From contig BCIG01000024.1 of NCBI GenBank assembly GCA_001599915.1, positions 372,001-436,000 on the forward strand: DNA of 64,000 bases, in the 5' to 3' direction. This DNA is from Symbiotaphrina buchneri (taxonomy: Eukaryota; Ascomycota; Symbiotaphrinales; Symbiotaphrinaceae). The notes under the pieces are model-generated. The model ran no database searches. It had not been told where the DNA came from and saw only the letters and a list, made by a program, of their open reading frames with translations. Made by a program: the position numbers and the translations under genes. Shown here piece after piece: positions 13,345-24,832 of this stretch. How positions within the stretch are numbered: the first letter of the stretch is position 1; each line of letters starts with the position of its first letter.

Positions 13345-13600
13345 CTATTTAATTTTAGAATATAACATCTATACATTTACAGTTTTAAAATACATAACCT
13401 TAGAATACAAAGTATAATAAAAATGCTATATTTATATATTTACAGTTTTAAAATATAATACCTATATATCTATAATTTTAGAATGCATAACTTCAGGATG
13501 TAAAATATAATAAGAATGTTATATCTATACATTTATAGTTTTAGAATACAACACTTATATATCTATAGTTTTAGAATGCAATATTTAACAAACAGCAGGT
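13345..13600. repeat. Degenerate tandem repeat (minisatellite-like)
   Basis: A unit of a few tens of bases is repeated several times with drift. Each copy carries the phrase CTATA.AT.TA.AGTTTTA(G/A)AAT(A/G)CA followed by TA-rich spacer. Copies are visible around 13372, 13436, 13463, 13530 and 13560. It lies upstream of the right LTR-like repeat of the decayed chromovirus and may be part of it. Confidence 0.6.
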
Positions 13601-13890
13601 ACTTATAGATCTACAATTCCAATATGCAACTTTAGAGCTAGGTAAGACTATAGGATTAAATAAGAAAAAAAGGTAAATCTCTTTCTAGTTATATCTAAGT
13701 CTGTATTAGGTCAGATAGATGTACAAGTCTGATTAGGTTCCTAGGAACAGATTACTTAAAAAGTAAAAACTCAGACAAATGATTACCAAAGCATCATAAA
13801 AGTCTTTTTTGCAAGAAGTTTGATTTTTTACCTTTTGTTTATTTCAGGTTAATAAAGATGTTAACTACTTAAAAACAGGCCAAGGAAGAC

Positions 13891-14035
13891 TGTCATAGAA
13901 TCACTAGTTGCTAGTTATTTAGTTATATGCTTTTAAGTTGCTAACTTAGCTTATTATGCTCTTAGTATCATTCTATAGCTAGATAGCTCAATTAACCATG
14001 ATCTTACCAAGTTAAAGGTTTTATTTGCTGTTAAA
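13891..14035 (+). repeat. Right LTR-like repeat of the decayed chromovirus
   Basis: Begins TGTCATAGAATCAC and matches 4535-4680 along its length. It keeps more C and G than the left copy. A purine-rich stretch (GGCCAAGGAAGAC) lies immediately upstream, in the position expected for a polypurine tract. The right boundary is uncertain because similarity simply stops in AT-rich DNA. Confidence 0.65.
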
Positions 14036-15318
14036 TTAACTATAATTTTACCTTAATTTAATTATAATTTAATTAATTTTAAATATATTATGCTAAGATA
14101 GTTAATGGTAGGTAGATAGTCACTGAATCAGGTAGGAAAATAGGTAGAAAGATGTGCTATAGGGAAAACACCATGATAAAACAAAGGGAATAAAGCCTTT
14201 GCACAGGCTACTACATAGAGAAATCACATAGAAAACCACATAGAGAAATTACCTATCTAAAACAAGAAAGAAACATTAATAAAACAGGTCTTGAATCCAT
14301 TATCCAACGTGCTTATCCTTTATCTTACTATCAAAAAAGAGCTTTTATCCCCTAGAACGCAGAATATCAGAGAAACATTGTTCTGTTCTGCTTTGCTGAA
14401 GCTTGGACCACATCATGTAATACTGGTGCAAAAGTGCAAATTACCTTCTGCACCTTCTGTACCTTTTCTACCTTTTATACCTTCTTTCCTACCATAACAT
14501 CCATAACATATAATTCTAAAAACTTTAAAAATAATTTAATAAAATTAATATAAATTAATATAATAATTAGGTTTTTATTATTAATTAATAAAAATAAAAG
14601 TGTTAAAATATAAGTTATAAGGTATAGATTATATAAAAAACAACTAACAACAGTTTAAACTTTAAGTACAGGTAAAACATATGTATTAATAATAAAAATT
14701 ATAAATAAAGGTTAAAACTAATTATTAACCTTTTAAAGTTAGTATTATACATTGTTAGATATTAGGTAAAAGGTTAAAAACTGTTAATATATTTAGAATA
14801 CAATCTATTGTATTAACCCTATGAAAAGAAAACCAATTATTAAATTAGAAAATAAGTAAAATAAATCCTTTAAAAACAATAATATATATTATTACAAATT
14901 GATTAATATAATAATTTTTATAATAATATATTAAATATAATTTTAAAATTTAATCTATAAAAAATCAATTTAAATCATTTAAAATTATCTCTTTGTCTAA
15001 TTATATATGTTATTAATTAATGTTTTATTAGTATTGTATGTTAGATAAAAAGCAACCTTATTAAAATAATTTATTTAATGTTAATTAATAATATCAATCA
15101 GACAAGAATATAGTTTTTAATAATTAACATTGAAAAACTAAAAGAAATGTTAATTTGTATTAATAACAAGTTTATATATATAATAAACAACTTGAATTAT
15201 TTAACTAGAACCCCTTTTAAAATAACTTTTTAAAACCTTTTATAATATAATATAATTTGTATTTTTTATAAAATATTCATAAATTAAGGTTAATGTTAAA
15301 ATAGTAAACAATAACAAG

Positions 15319-15725
15319 TGTTATTATCCTAGAAAGCTCTAGAAACCACAGTAGGGCATGAATGTAGAATGTGGCAAAAAGCCAGAAGTCCATGGAAACC
15401 CATGGAAGCCTATAGAAGTTTCTAGAAGCCTATAGAAATTCCTGGAAGTTTTTAAAACATTCAATATGCTTTGTAATCAGCAAATGACTAAGTATTTGTA
15501 AACATTACAAAGCATTGGTAATCAACAGATTACAAAGCATTGGTAATCAACAAGATTACCAAGCATGCTAGAACATTCCAGCTGTAAAAATTATCTCCTA
15601 TTCACATCTATAAAAGAGGCGTAAAACCCCCAGGTAGATANTAAGCAATTCAATCAGCATTCACACCTGCTTCTACATTTACACCGTTCCAAGCTGTATT
15701 CCTTCTGCTATTATACCTTTTTACA
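15319..15725 (+). repeat. LTR-like sequence with TATA box
   Basis: A less AT-rich stretch beginning TGTTATTATCC and containing a clear TATAAAAG box at about 15609, followed by CT-rich sequence, as in an LTR promoter. Internal short tandem repeats are obvious: AGAAGCCTATAGAA-type units near 15403-15450, and two to three copies of a roughly 25-bp unit with GCATTGGTAATCAACA near 15510-15565. No partner LTR and no target duplication were found, so the ends and the identity are tentative. One ambiguous base (N) lies at 15641. Confidence 0.4.
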
Positions 15726-16027
15726 GTTAAATCATTTAAATCATTGTTTTTAAAATAGTTTTAATATTTTCATTGTTATTATTTTAATAAATAAAAAATT
15801 TGTAACTTAATAATTCAGAATTATAAATAATAAAGTTTAATTAACATTATATTAAATAGTTATAAAATAAAGTATTGATTAAATTACTTATCTTCTTTAA
15901 ACTAGTATAATAAGATATTTATATATTAAATGTGAAAAATAGATAATAATAAAAGGATATAACTTAAATTTTAAAATAGTATAAATATAAAAACAAATAT
16001 AAATGTTAATTAAATTAATAGTTATCT

Positions 16028-17519
16028 CAAGCTTGTTGTTGGTATAGTATAGTATGGTATTTAGACCTTTTAAGCTTGCCTGCCAAGAAACTTGAATACA
16101 TGTGGTAGTTCAGACCCGTAGTACCAGATACCACTAGTTATGAATACGAATACTACCGCCAAGTATTCATTGTACATTACTAGTAAGCGCTTAGTATGCA
16201 ACTTTAAGCGAAACCTAATTTTATCTTGCTGAATAATCAACATTCCAATATAAAGAAAAACACGGTTGTATAGCAAATCTTTTGTTGAATAATACCCTTT
16301 TTGAAAATTTAAAATCAGATTAGGAATAGTTGAGATATTAGCACTTTCCTATTTCTAAGTCCTACGGTGGCCAGGAACTGCAGGATAGCAACATGTTGGA
16401 GGTGCTGAAAGAGCTTGAGGTCTGAACTTCTCGTAGGTCGGTTAGAATACGAGATTATACAAAATACAATCATATTCCAACCGACCTGCCTATTTGGACA
16501 TAACTTACCTTGTATTTATAAGCACTAACAAATAGTAAAACACACTAATACAAACTAATGCACACTAATGCACACTAATACAAGCTACCTTGTAAACTAG
16601 ACCCAATTAGGTATAGTGTATGCTGACAAATATGTTAACGGAACTTCTTGAGCTCTAGTTCTATACCCCTTCCAAAAATAGCATTTCCAAAAGAAAAAAT
16701 TTCTTATCTTATCTTTTTGATCTGGTGATCTGGTATTATACCACATTTAGCGCCGGTAGAATATGGTATCATGACTAAGTACCACCGGTACCAAATTTTG
16801 ATACCAGATCACATTTAGCACCGGTGTGGTATATTTGTATTCAGTGGTATATACCATACCAACAGCAAGCCTGGTTTTTTACCAAACCAGAGAAAAACAC
16901 CATTACACCAAACCAGTTGGTAGTCTGGTATCAGATCTTTACACCAACCCGTACTTAGTATCGTTTTGGTAAACTGCACCAATTGGTAAACGGCATACCA
17001 GTGGTAAGCCTGCTTAGGTTCTATAGTATTTAAAAACTATAGGATAACAACAAGTTAAAAGTATTAAAAGGATTTAGAATAATAGTTTGGTTAGAAATTA
17101 AAATACAAGATTATACAAAATATGATCATATTCTAACTGACCTACTTCTTTGGGTTTAGTTGACCTTATATGTATTAACATTGACAATTGGTAAAACAAA
17201 TTAGTATAAACTAAAACAAACTACTATATATTAATTTAAACTACCTTGTATATTAAACCCAATTAAATATAGTTTATTACTATGAATATAATTACAGAAC
17301 TTACCAAGTGTTAATTCTATACCTTTCCAAAAATGTAAGAGAATTTTTTTGCTATCTTATCTTTTCAAACTGGTGATCTGGCATATACCACATCTAATGT
17401 TGGTAGAATATGGTATCATGACTAAGTACCACTGGTACCAAAAACTGGTGCCAGACCATATTTAACACCGTGTGGTATATTCATAACTAGTGGTATATAC
17501 CATACCAACAGCAAGCCTG
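16028..17519. mobile_element. Inverted-repeat DNA element cluster (hAT-like, non-autonomous)
   Basis: The left end reads CAAGCTTGTTGTTGGTAT (16028 on). Its reverse complement recurs as ATACCAACAGCAAGCCTG ending at 16873, and again ending at 17519. The differences between ends are transitions. The CAGGCTTG-type terminus resembles hAT elements. Between 16.33 and 17.52 kb the sequence is a diverged direct duplication: about 16360-16873 matches about 17030-17519, including the shared stretch AGAATATGGTATCATGACTA. No transposase frame was found, so these look like non-autonomous copies, one possibly inserted in or duplicated beside another. No 8-bp target duplication is visible at the outer ends. 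Confidence 0.55.
16435..16497. repeat. 63-bp hairpin within the inverted-repeat element
   Basis: AGGTCGGTTAGAATA and, 33 bases on, TATTCCAACCGACCT form arms of 15 bases with one mismatch. The equivalent position in the second copy (about 17090-17145) is decayed and pairs less well. It may be a subterminal repeat of the element. Confidence 0.6.
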
Positions 17520-17520
17520 C

Positions 17521-17939
17521 CATGGGTCTTGACAGTCGGGTATTAAGAGCCAACTGGTCAAAAACCAAACCAAACCACACCAACAGGCCACGGCAAGCCT
17601 GGAACATACACATACAAATAAGCAAGCTACTGGTGTTGAGAGATTGTAAATTTGTAATACCACAAAACCCTGGAAAAGAGATGTTAGATTACAGATTTCA
17701 GAATGCAAAAAAAGTTTCAGTAAATAAAGCCACCAAAGCTCTATATACTACGAGAATTTCATAGGATTCCGAGCATGTTATATGAAGTGATAATATTGCA
17801 ACTTGATGATTTTTGGTGTGTATACAGTATAATGGGGTGTACAGACACTGACGACACCCTAGAAATAGTATATACTGACCAGCTGAATGGGAACCTTTAC
17901 GATTTTCTGGAGTTTAAGACTTTACCGTCTGCAACAGCA
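17521..17939. other. Transition from repeat block to genes
   Basis: About 420 bp of moderate composition between the inverted-repeat element and the prolyl-tRNA synthetase stop codon, presumably including that gene's 3' UTR. No gene, RNA or repeat with a recognisable signature was seen. Confidence 0.5.
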
Positions 17940-20408
17940 TTAGAGATCCGCCAGGCAATCGCTGACAAAACTGGGAAGCTCGGCCGCATCAACTTCAACA
18001 TTGACTTGTTTCCGTCGACACTGGACCTCGCACTCCCTCCGAGCTTTCCACGACCTTCCCACGACAATTATGACCGGGAAACCGATCAGGTCCGCATCCT
18101 TCAGCTTCCAGACAAGGTCCTTCTCTCTGTCATCTAAAATCACATCGATACGTCTCCTAGTGCTAAGCTCTGGACCGTAAGAGGGATGATTGATCTGGTG
18201 GAGGCTATCATACACCTCCTGAGCAGCGACTTCATTGCCTTGGGTGGGGACAACAATAACCTCGAAGGGAGCGACTAGACGGGGCCAGTTTAGACCCTTC
18301 TCATCTGCGAGAGAATCAGCAATGGCCCCAATCATCCTTGACACGCCAATTCCGTGACAGCCCATCTGCAGGTATCGGGCTTTTGGTACGTCAGATATGC
18401 TCGGGGGCCCAGCTACTGAAGCTCCGAGAGGGGCACTGTAGCGGGTGCCGAGGTAGAACGTGTGACCAAGCTCGATCGACTTTTGAACCGACAGTCTACC
18501 TCGCTCGCAACGCGGACAGCTCTGTCCAGACTTGATTGGCAGCACATCGATTGGCAAGCCAGTCTTCGGGTGCTCAAGCAAGGTTTCCACGGTGAGACAG
18601 TCCTGAGAATACGGGTGGCTTTGGCAAATCTCGCCGACACTTGCTTGCAGCACCTCTGAGCGCTGAAAGGAAGATGGCAGACGATAGTCGAGGATTATGG
18701 TAATCTTTTTGTTTTGTTCCGGGGGATCCCTTTCTGTACCTGTCTCATTGTCCGCTCTCCAAGCATTGAGCGGGTCTCCTATACCCGCATCCAGAGAAGG
18801 GACGATAGAACGGATCGCGTGTGTGTTAATGCCAGCTGGACCTTGCAAAGGCGGATCCTCTCTGGCAGTCGTCAGCAGAGGAGAGTATACCACGACCAGT
18901 TGAGATTTGTCCTCGCTGACGCCGATCCATTTCGAGACGAGCATACTGCCGTCCTTGCACTGGGTAGGCGACGATAGCGGCTCTGAGCTAGAGCAGAGCG
19001 AATATTCCACGTCCAAGCGGGTGTCTCTGCTTCCAGTCGGGTCAATTCTGCTTTCGGCGAGTTCTTCATTTGCGACGTATTCACAAGAATCGCAACTAAT
19101 GATGTTGTCCTCTCCTTTAGGCGAAGCGTAATGATACTCATGGCTGAGATCACCTCCCATATCACCGGAGCTGGCTTCTGCGACCATGTACGGCAACTTC
19201 AGTGCGTCAAAAAACTGCCTGTAGACCTCGCAGACATCCCGGTACGTATGGGTGGCTTGCTGCGAGGTTACGTCGAATGTATACAGATCTTTCATCACGA
19301 ACTCCCGGGTCCTCAATAAACCCTGTCTTGGACGCGGTTCGTCTCGGTACTTGCGAGCTAAACACCAATCAGCTCCCCGGATGTAGTGGTCGACTTGCGA
19401 CATACAGATCTGGTATAATCTCAGAGGGAGATCTTTGTAAGACTTGACACTGGACGCCACGAGAGCAGTAATCTCTTCCTCATGCGTAGGTCCTAGGATA
19501 TATTTCGCACGTTTGCGATCCTGGAAATGAAATACCTAGTTCAAAGTATTGGTGCAAATGAAGGCTATCATGTGAACGACTTCGAGCAAGGAAAACCCAC
19601 TTCCGATTTCATTTTCGACAACCTCCCAGAACGCTGCCAGAGATCTTCGCTAGATATACACGACAACGCGACTTTCGATGCACCTAAATGATCGACCATC
19701 AGACCTCAAATGTAGGAACGCAGGGAAAGGCCATGGATGCGAATGCTCTGGTGTGGTCACAGCAGCGTAATCTACGAGCAGAACAGCAGCCTGACTCACC
19801 GAGCTTCTGCATATGCTCATCAATAGCATTTTCCAGTTTCTGCTGTACACGGAGGCCTAGAGGGAGCAGGTGAAAAATTCCGGCATAGACCTAGATTTAG
19901 ACTGTGAGATCGGTGGACGCTTGACAGCTGTACTTGGAGAGATGAACCTGGCGTAAAAGGCCCGCCCGGAGTAGCAATGAATGGGAATCCTCTGAGAGCC
20001 ATAAGCCAAAGGTTCGGACAAGACTAGTTTCGGTTCGGGATCTAGGGGTCGAGAAAGGTACCTTTACCGGACGAGCTTGGAGCAATGCCTCCAGTAGGCA
20101 ACCAATAATGGGACAGTCGCTGTCTCCCATCGAACTGAGGAAAGAGTCATTATGGGACATGATGAGACGTCGATAAATAATGCAAGTTGAAAAGAGGACG
20201 CCGTGTATCTTACATGTATCAGACGATGTGTAGTCAATCTGTGACGCAAATGTGCACAAAAGGAGACTTGGTGAAAATTGACAGCGAAGCCATGTGTGGA
20301 ACGGCCAATTGCGATGGAAGCACGGCTGGATAGATACATATAGCGGACTCTAGTTTGATATGCGAACAATTTCAAGAAGATATCCAGCCTGCTGTGGTCA
20401 AACAGCAC
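17940..20408 (-). CDS. AIM10: Prolyl-tRNA synthetase, mitochondrial (class IIa)
   Basis: Charges tRNA-Pro in mitochondria. Exons, 5' to 3': 20214-20408 (tentative), 19948-20061, 19800-19890, 19601-19683, 19406-19535 and 17940-19357. This gives up to 676 residues. Introns are 152 (tentative), 57, 116, 65 and 48 bp. Family signatures in order: SLLLRAGLLRQVYAGIFHLLPLGLRVQ, GASKVALSCISSEDLWQRSGR, ILGPTHEEEIT, motif 2 YRDEPRPRQGLLRTREFVMKDLYTFD, NMGG-like DMGGDLSHEYHY, and motif 3 MGCHGIGVSRMIGA. It is bacterial-type, as in the yeast mitochondrial enzyme. The last intron (19358-19405) is a multiple of three without a stop, so it can hide inside an open frame. Exon 1 is uncertain: an Arg-rich, presequence-like N terminus starting at 20408 fits by phase only. 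Confidence 0.85.
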
Positions 20409-21010
20409 ATCGTAGCGACCGACGGACGCAAGAGCATCGGGGAAAAGAAAACCTCTCCAGAAAGCCGTTGACTGACTCCTAGCAGCGTGATGCCAGTGTG
20501 GTGCGAATGTGGACTCAACTAAGGGTAAGGTGATCTAGCTCACGACGGGAGCAGCAGTGACATCTATGTCGACATTGTTCCCGAAATCTGCGCGAAAAGT
20601 TCTGACGAGTACCTGGTCTGGGTTGATCAAGGTTGAGGTTGAGGGTCAGAGTCAGATGGTGATTGATTGATTGGAGTAATAAGTGCGGTACGGAGCATCT
20701 ATCTCGTACAGGCTACTTCAGGGTAGAGAGCCAAGCCGTCTAATCAGATCGGTCGGCAAGCGGAAATACCCAAAAGCCGAAGCCGGAGTTTACCTTTTTG
20801 TGAGATCTTCACCTTAGCTCTTCTGGCGAAAAAAGTAATCTGTACTTCATACATCCTACTTTACCTTCCTAAGGTAAGAGGCCCCATCGGTCCGAAATAG
20901 TAACGGGATTTCCACAAAGTTTTGAAACTTCCCCCGGCAAGGCTACAAACCCAAGCCCAGGCAAGACTCCAAGGTCCGAATCCGGCACCGCTGGGACACT
21001 ACAGTACACC
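20409..21010. promoter_or_regulatory. Divergent intergenic region, AIM10 / MAK21
   Basis: About 600 bp separating two divergently transcribed genes, so it should hold both promoters. Simple AAGGTAAG-type sequence occurs near 20860-20880. No RNA gene was recognised and no specific operator can be assigned. Confidence 0.45.
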
Positions 21011-24000
21011 ATGAAGCCAAGCGGTCGCCCGGATATCTCCAAAGTCTCCGATTCCAGAGGAGCGCCCGAAGTTGGCGAGTTGCCCATCCTTGACGAGGAC
21101 AGGTTATCCCGCCTTGCTGGCCAGATTCAAGAGAGACTTAAGAGCTCCAAGGACACTCGCGACAACTCTCATCGGAAGCCAACTGAGGCGTCCCGGGATG
21201 CCGCGGGCAGAGCTAAAAGCCACAAAAGCTCGGATAGGTTGCGGAGGGAGCCCCCCACAGCTGAGAAAGGGAAGAAGCGTGACCGTCAAGGGAACCTAAA
21301 GCTCGATGCGCCAAGGATGAAAGTCTCAGGACCTCCAAGCGGCTCCTCTAGATCGGCTTTGCTGGAGGAGGTTCTTGCTCTTGGTGGTACGGAGGCCGAC
21401 CTCGACCTCATAGACGAAGTTGAATCCGACCAGGAGCAGGAGTTGCAGAGTTTTAATGAAGCAAGCGCTCCAGGCAAAGCGCTCCAGAACGAGCTTGCCA
21501 CGTATATCCATGAATTAGGGATCGAAGGATTGCCGGCGCCCGTCGGCGATGCCCCAGCTAGCAGTTCAACCTCTGAAAACAAACATGCCGGGATTGGATC
21601 TTTGCAGCAGAACAACGCTGTTAAAGACCAATCCAAGGTCACGCACAAAGATCAGCCAGGGAAAGCCACGGTCGGTGCCCAGGCCGGCCTCAGTAAGGAA
21701 AAGCAAGGCGTCCATGACAAGTTTGTACGTCCTGAGAGTTCCCAAACGGTGCTTGTCTGACAAGCTAACGCACCTTAGCTGTTCCAACCCCGGCCGGATT
21801 GGCACCAAACTGAGCTCCCCGCATTGCATGATCTAGGTAATTCGCATGAGTTAGCACCCCAGCAATTGCTCGATCACATCTCGAAATATGCATACGAGCT
21901 CCTCGAGTCCGAAAACGCCTTATATGCATCCAATCATCTGTCCTCCTCGTCGCATCGCTTCTTGGCGACTATAATGGCATCTGGAACGCTCTCGGATAAA
22001 ATATCTGCATTAACCCTTGTGGTGCAGGAATCTCCCGTACACACGATGCGAGCATTCGAAACCTTGATCGGCCTGGCGAATAAGAAGAGCAGAAATCAAG
22101 CGCTGGCTGCTCTTGCTGCGCTCAAAGATCTGCTTGGTCAAGGCGTGGTGCTTCCTCCCCAGAGAAGGCTGAAAGCGTTTTCTCATCAGTCGAAACTCTT
22201 AGCCGCGATCACCGCAGAAGGAAGAGATGAGTGGAACTCCGGAGAACCTCTGCCAGGCGGAGTTCAACCTGTTCATCTTATTTGTTGGGCTTACGAAGAC
22301 TGGTTGAAGAAAACTTACTTTGAGGTTCTGAAGATACTTGAACGATGGTGCAACGATGAAGTCGAATTTGCTAGGGGAAAAGCTCTTGGCTTCGTGTGGG
22401 ACCTGCTAAAAGAGAAACCAGAGCAGGAAGCAAATCTTCTAAGACTGCTTGTGAATAAGCTAGGAGACCCAAGTAAAAAAATAGCTTCAAAGGCTTCCTT
22501 CCTTCTCTTACAGTTGGAATCGACACACCCTCTGATGAAGGAGGTTGTCATATCTTGCATCGAATCAGAGCTTTTATTCAAGCCTGGGCAAAGCGCACAC
22601 GCACAGTACTACGCTATTATCACTCTCAACCAAACGGTTTTGAGTTCCAAAGAGAGTTCCATAGCGGAGAAATTGCTGGAAATATATTTCAGTCTGTTTG
22701 TTGGCTTGTTACAACGTCAAGATAAATCTGCAGCGAAATCGCATGATAAGCTAGCCGCTGGTTCTCCGAGACCGAAGACTGCGGTTAGGCACGTCGAAAA
22801 TTCCTCAAGAAGACCGTCTTTGGAGAAGAATCATGGCGAACCGGGGGAAGAACATACTGAGAAGCTGATTTCTGCAGTTCTCACAGGGGTAAACCGGGCT
22901 TTCCCTTTCAGCACCTCAGATGATACAACGTAAGTCTGGTCCAATGCTACACAAAATTAGGCTGACCGCCCGGAAAGATTCCAGAAGCAGCTCGATTCAC
23001 TCTTCAAAATAGCGCATTCAGCCAACTTCAACACTAGTATACAGGCGCTCATGCTCATCCAGCAAGTTCTGGGTTCGAAGCAGATGACATCAGATCGTTT
23101 CTATCGGACTTTATACGAATCTCTGTTGGACCCTCGCTTGTTGATATCTTCCAAACAAACTCTTTACTTGAATCTCTTGTTCAGAGCCTTGAGATCTGAT
23201 CTGAATCTGAAGCGTGTAAAGGCGTTTATCAAAAGGTTATGCCAGATCATATCCCTTCACCAGGCCCCATTTGTGTGCGGGGTCTTGTACCTGATTCGAG
23301 AGCTTGAAAACTGTTTCCCAAGCCTATGGACTTTCCTCAGTCAAGGAGAAGAGCACGAGGAAGTTGAAGAAGAGAGGTTTAAGGATGTCCCAGAATTGGA
23401 CATAGTCGCCTCGCCGGAGAACACGTCTTCACTGCATAATAGTCTGCGTCGAAGCAGATATGATGGGAGGAAACGAGATCCTGAACATAGTAACGCGGAA
23501 AAAAGCTGCCTGTGGGAATTGGTAAGATCACTTATCTAAGAGCGAAAGCTGGGTACACTAAACAACATCCTCCTTAGGTCCCTGCTTTACTTCATTTTCA
23601 TCCATCTGTGTCATTATTCGTCGCGTGTTTGATGGGCAATACAGCGATGCCGGCAAAACCTGATCTGTCGCAGCATACCCTCGTTCATTTCTTGGACCGC
23701 TTCGTCTACCGTAATCCGAAGTCGACTCCGTCTAGTCTGCGCGGGATTTCAATTATGCAGCCACTGGCGGGTGCAACAACGGAGAGAGCATTCGTTACAC
23801 AGCGTGCTGGCCGCGGCCAGACTTCTATCAACACGGAATCATTCTGGCAGATGAAGTCTGAGGATGTTGCTCCGGACGAAGTCTTCTTCCACCGTTACTT
23901 TCAAGAAGTTGGAAAGACTAGGTCCTCATCAAGGAAGGCCAAGGCCGACCGACCAACACGAAGAGAGGATCTTGCAGCGGACGAAGAGGAAGGCGAGGAA

Positions 24001-24432
24001 GACGAGATCTGGAAAGCTCTTGTCGAGTCAAGGCCCGATTTGGAGGGTGAAGAAGACGAGGGGTTTAGTGACTTGGATATGGATGATTATGGTTCTGAAT
24101 TGAGTGGTCCTACCAGCCCACGCGAGAAGACCGTTCACGAAGCGGAATTGGAGGGTGTTTGGTCCGAGGAAGAATCCGAGGACGGACCGTCATATAGTGC
24201 TGTTGGCCTTGAGGACGATGACGAGGAGGCCTTGCTCGACTCCGAGGCTGAACTACCTTCAGATCTGGAGGTGGAAATTGAGGAGCAGCCAGGCATGGAG
24301 GGTACTACAGATTCAAGCGTACAGCGCACGCGTACCACTCAAGCGAATAAGAGGCGGAAGCTGAGGCAGTTACCTATGTTTGCATCGGCTGAGGATTACG
24401 CAGAGCTGCTTGCGAGAGAGGACCAAGGTTAG
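21011..24432 (+). CDS. MAK21: Ribosome biogenesis protein Mak21/Noc1 (CBF domain)
   Basis: Noc1 pairs with Noc2 in the nucleolus to mature and export early pre-60S particles. Four exons, 21011-21724, 21779-22929, 22978-23521 and 23578-24432, with introns of 54, 48 and 56 bp, give 1087 residues, the usual family size. The N-terminal 230 residues are charged and low-complexity. The conserved part begins with LFQPRPDWHQTELP and carries KISALTLVVQESPVHT, RALKVLERW-like LKILERWCNDEVEFARGKALGFVWDLLKEKPEQEANLLRLLVNKLGD, LTGVNRAFPFS, FKIAHSANFNTSIQALMLIQQ and FHPSVSLF. It then runs to DRFVYRNPK and the SFWQMKSEDVAPDEVFFHRYF motif. The C terminus (about residues 930-1060) is strongly acidic. Prefoldin 5 follows on the same strand 400 bp downstream. 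Confidence 0.95.
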
Positions 24433-24832
24433 CTTCTTCGGGTTTCTAGCTTCCCTTTTGCTCTGGCAGGGTTGCATTGGAGGGTGCTGTATGTATATCA
24501 GTTAGATTTGGCGGCCCCTGTACCCATCAGGTGCTTGAGGTGCGGTAAGGCGCTGGATACGAGATACGAGATACCGGTGCATGCGTGCAGTACCTACCTT
24601 AAGATGCCCAGGTAAGCTTGGTAATGTAATCTGTCTTAGCTTATGTTACCGTACAGGATGACCTCACGTGGTACCCATCTACCTCATGTTACGTTAGATA
24701 CATGGGCTGTATATACCGTAATGAAGTATCGGCCAGTCAAAATGCTGTATTCCTTTGCAGCACGTTAAACCTTCCTTCCCTACCTTCCCTTGGGCACAGT
24801 TTCACGGTCCTCCTCTGTACTGCTAAGCTCAC
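24433..24832. promoter_or_regulatory. Intergenic region upstream of prefoldin 5
   Basis: 400 bp holding the MAK21 3' end and the prefoldin 5 promoter. ACCTT/AAGGT-type motifs occur near 24595-24615 and 24770-24790. No RNA gene or other structure was recognised. Confidence 0.4.

Larger units (their letters stand above)
4535..14035 (+). mobile_element. Decayed Ty3/gypsy chromovirus (LTR retrotransposon fossil)
   Basis: Direct LTR-like repeats at 4535-4680 and 13891-14035 enclose roughly 9.2 kb of AT-rich DNA. Plus-strand translation still shows pieces of pol in the Ty3/gypsy order. Reverse transcriptase with a YIDD-type block lies near 8911-8970. The connection to RNase H (LLG..VD..KRLTNKEKI-like) is near 9080-9140, with RNase H to about 9800. 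Integrase remnants (a D-KTFKRIKLV-like stretch) lie near 10380-10680. A chromodomain-like KYLIK.KGYSFKYN stretch near 10800-11000 follows the integrase, as in chromoviruses. Gag was not identified. The element is thoroughly broken, with very many breaks in every frame, and looks old. About 2.9 kb between the chromodomain and the right repeat includes the nested solo LTR and may hold other elements. Outer ends are approximate. Confidence 0.75.
4200..17520. other. AT-rich, RIP-like, gene-free block
   Basis: Composition changes abruptly at about 4.2 kb from ordinary mixed sequence to almost pure A/T, and returns to normal near 17.5 kb. CpG dinucleotides are nearly absent across long stretches and TpA is abundant, the pattern expected where C-to-T changes in repeats have run far. 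The exceptions are a GC-normal island at 12422-12853 and moderately AT-rich stretches around 13.6-14.5, 15.3-15.7 and 16.0-17.5 kb. No intact host gene was found. The block consists of decayed transposable elements, listed separately. Confidence 0.9.

Noticed and set aside
17775-18137. Plus-strand open frame at the right edge of the repeat block
   Set aside because: It overlaps the C-terminal coding region of prolyl-tRNA synthetase in antisense and shows no protein signature of its own.
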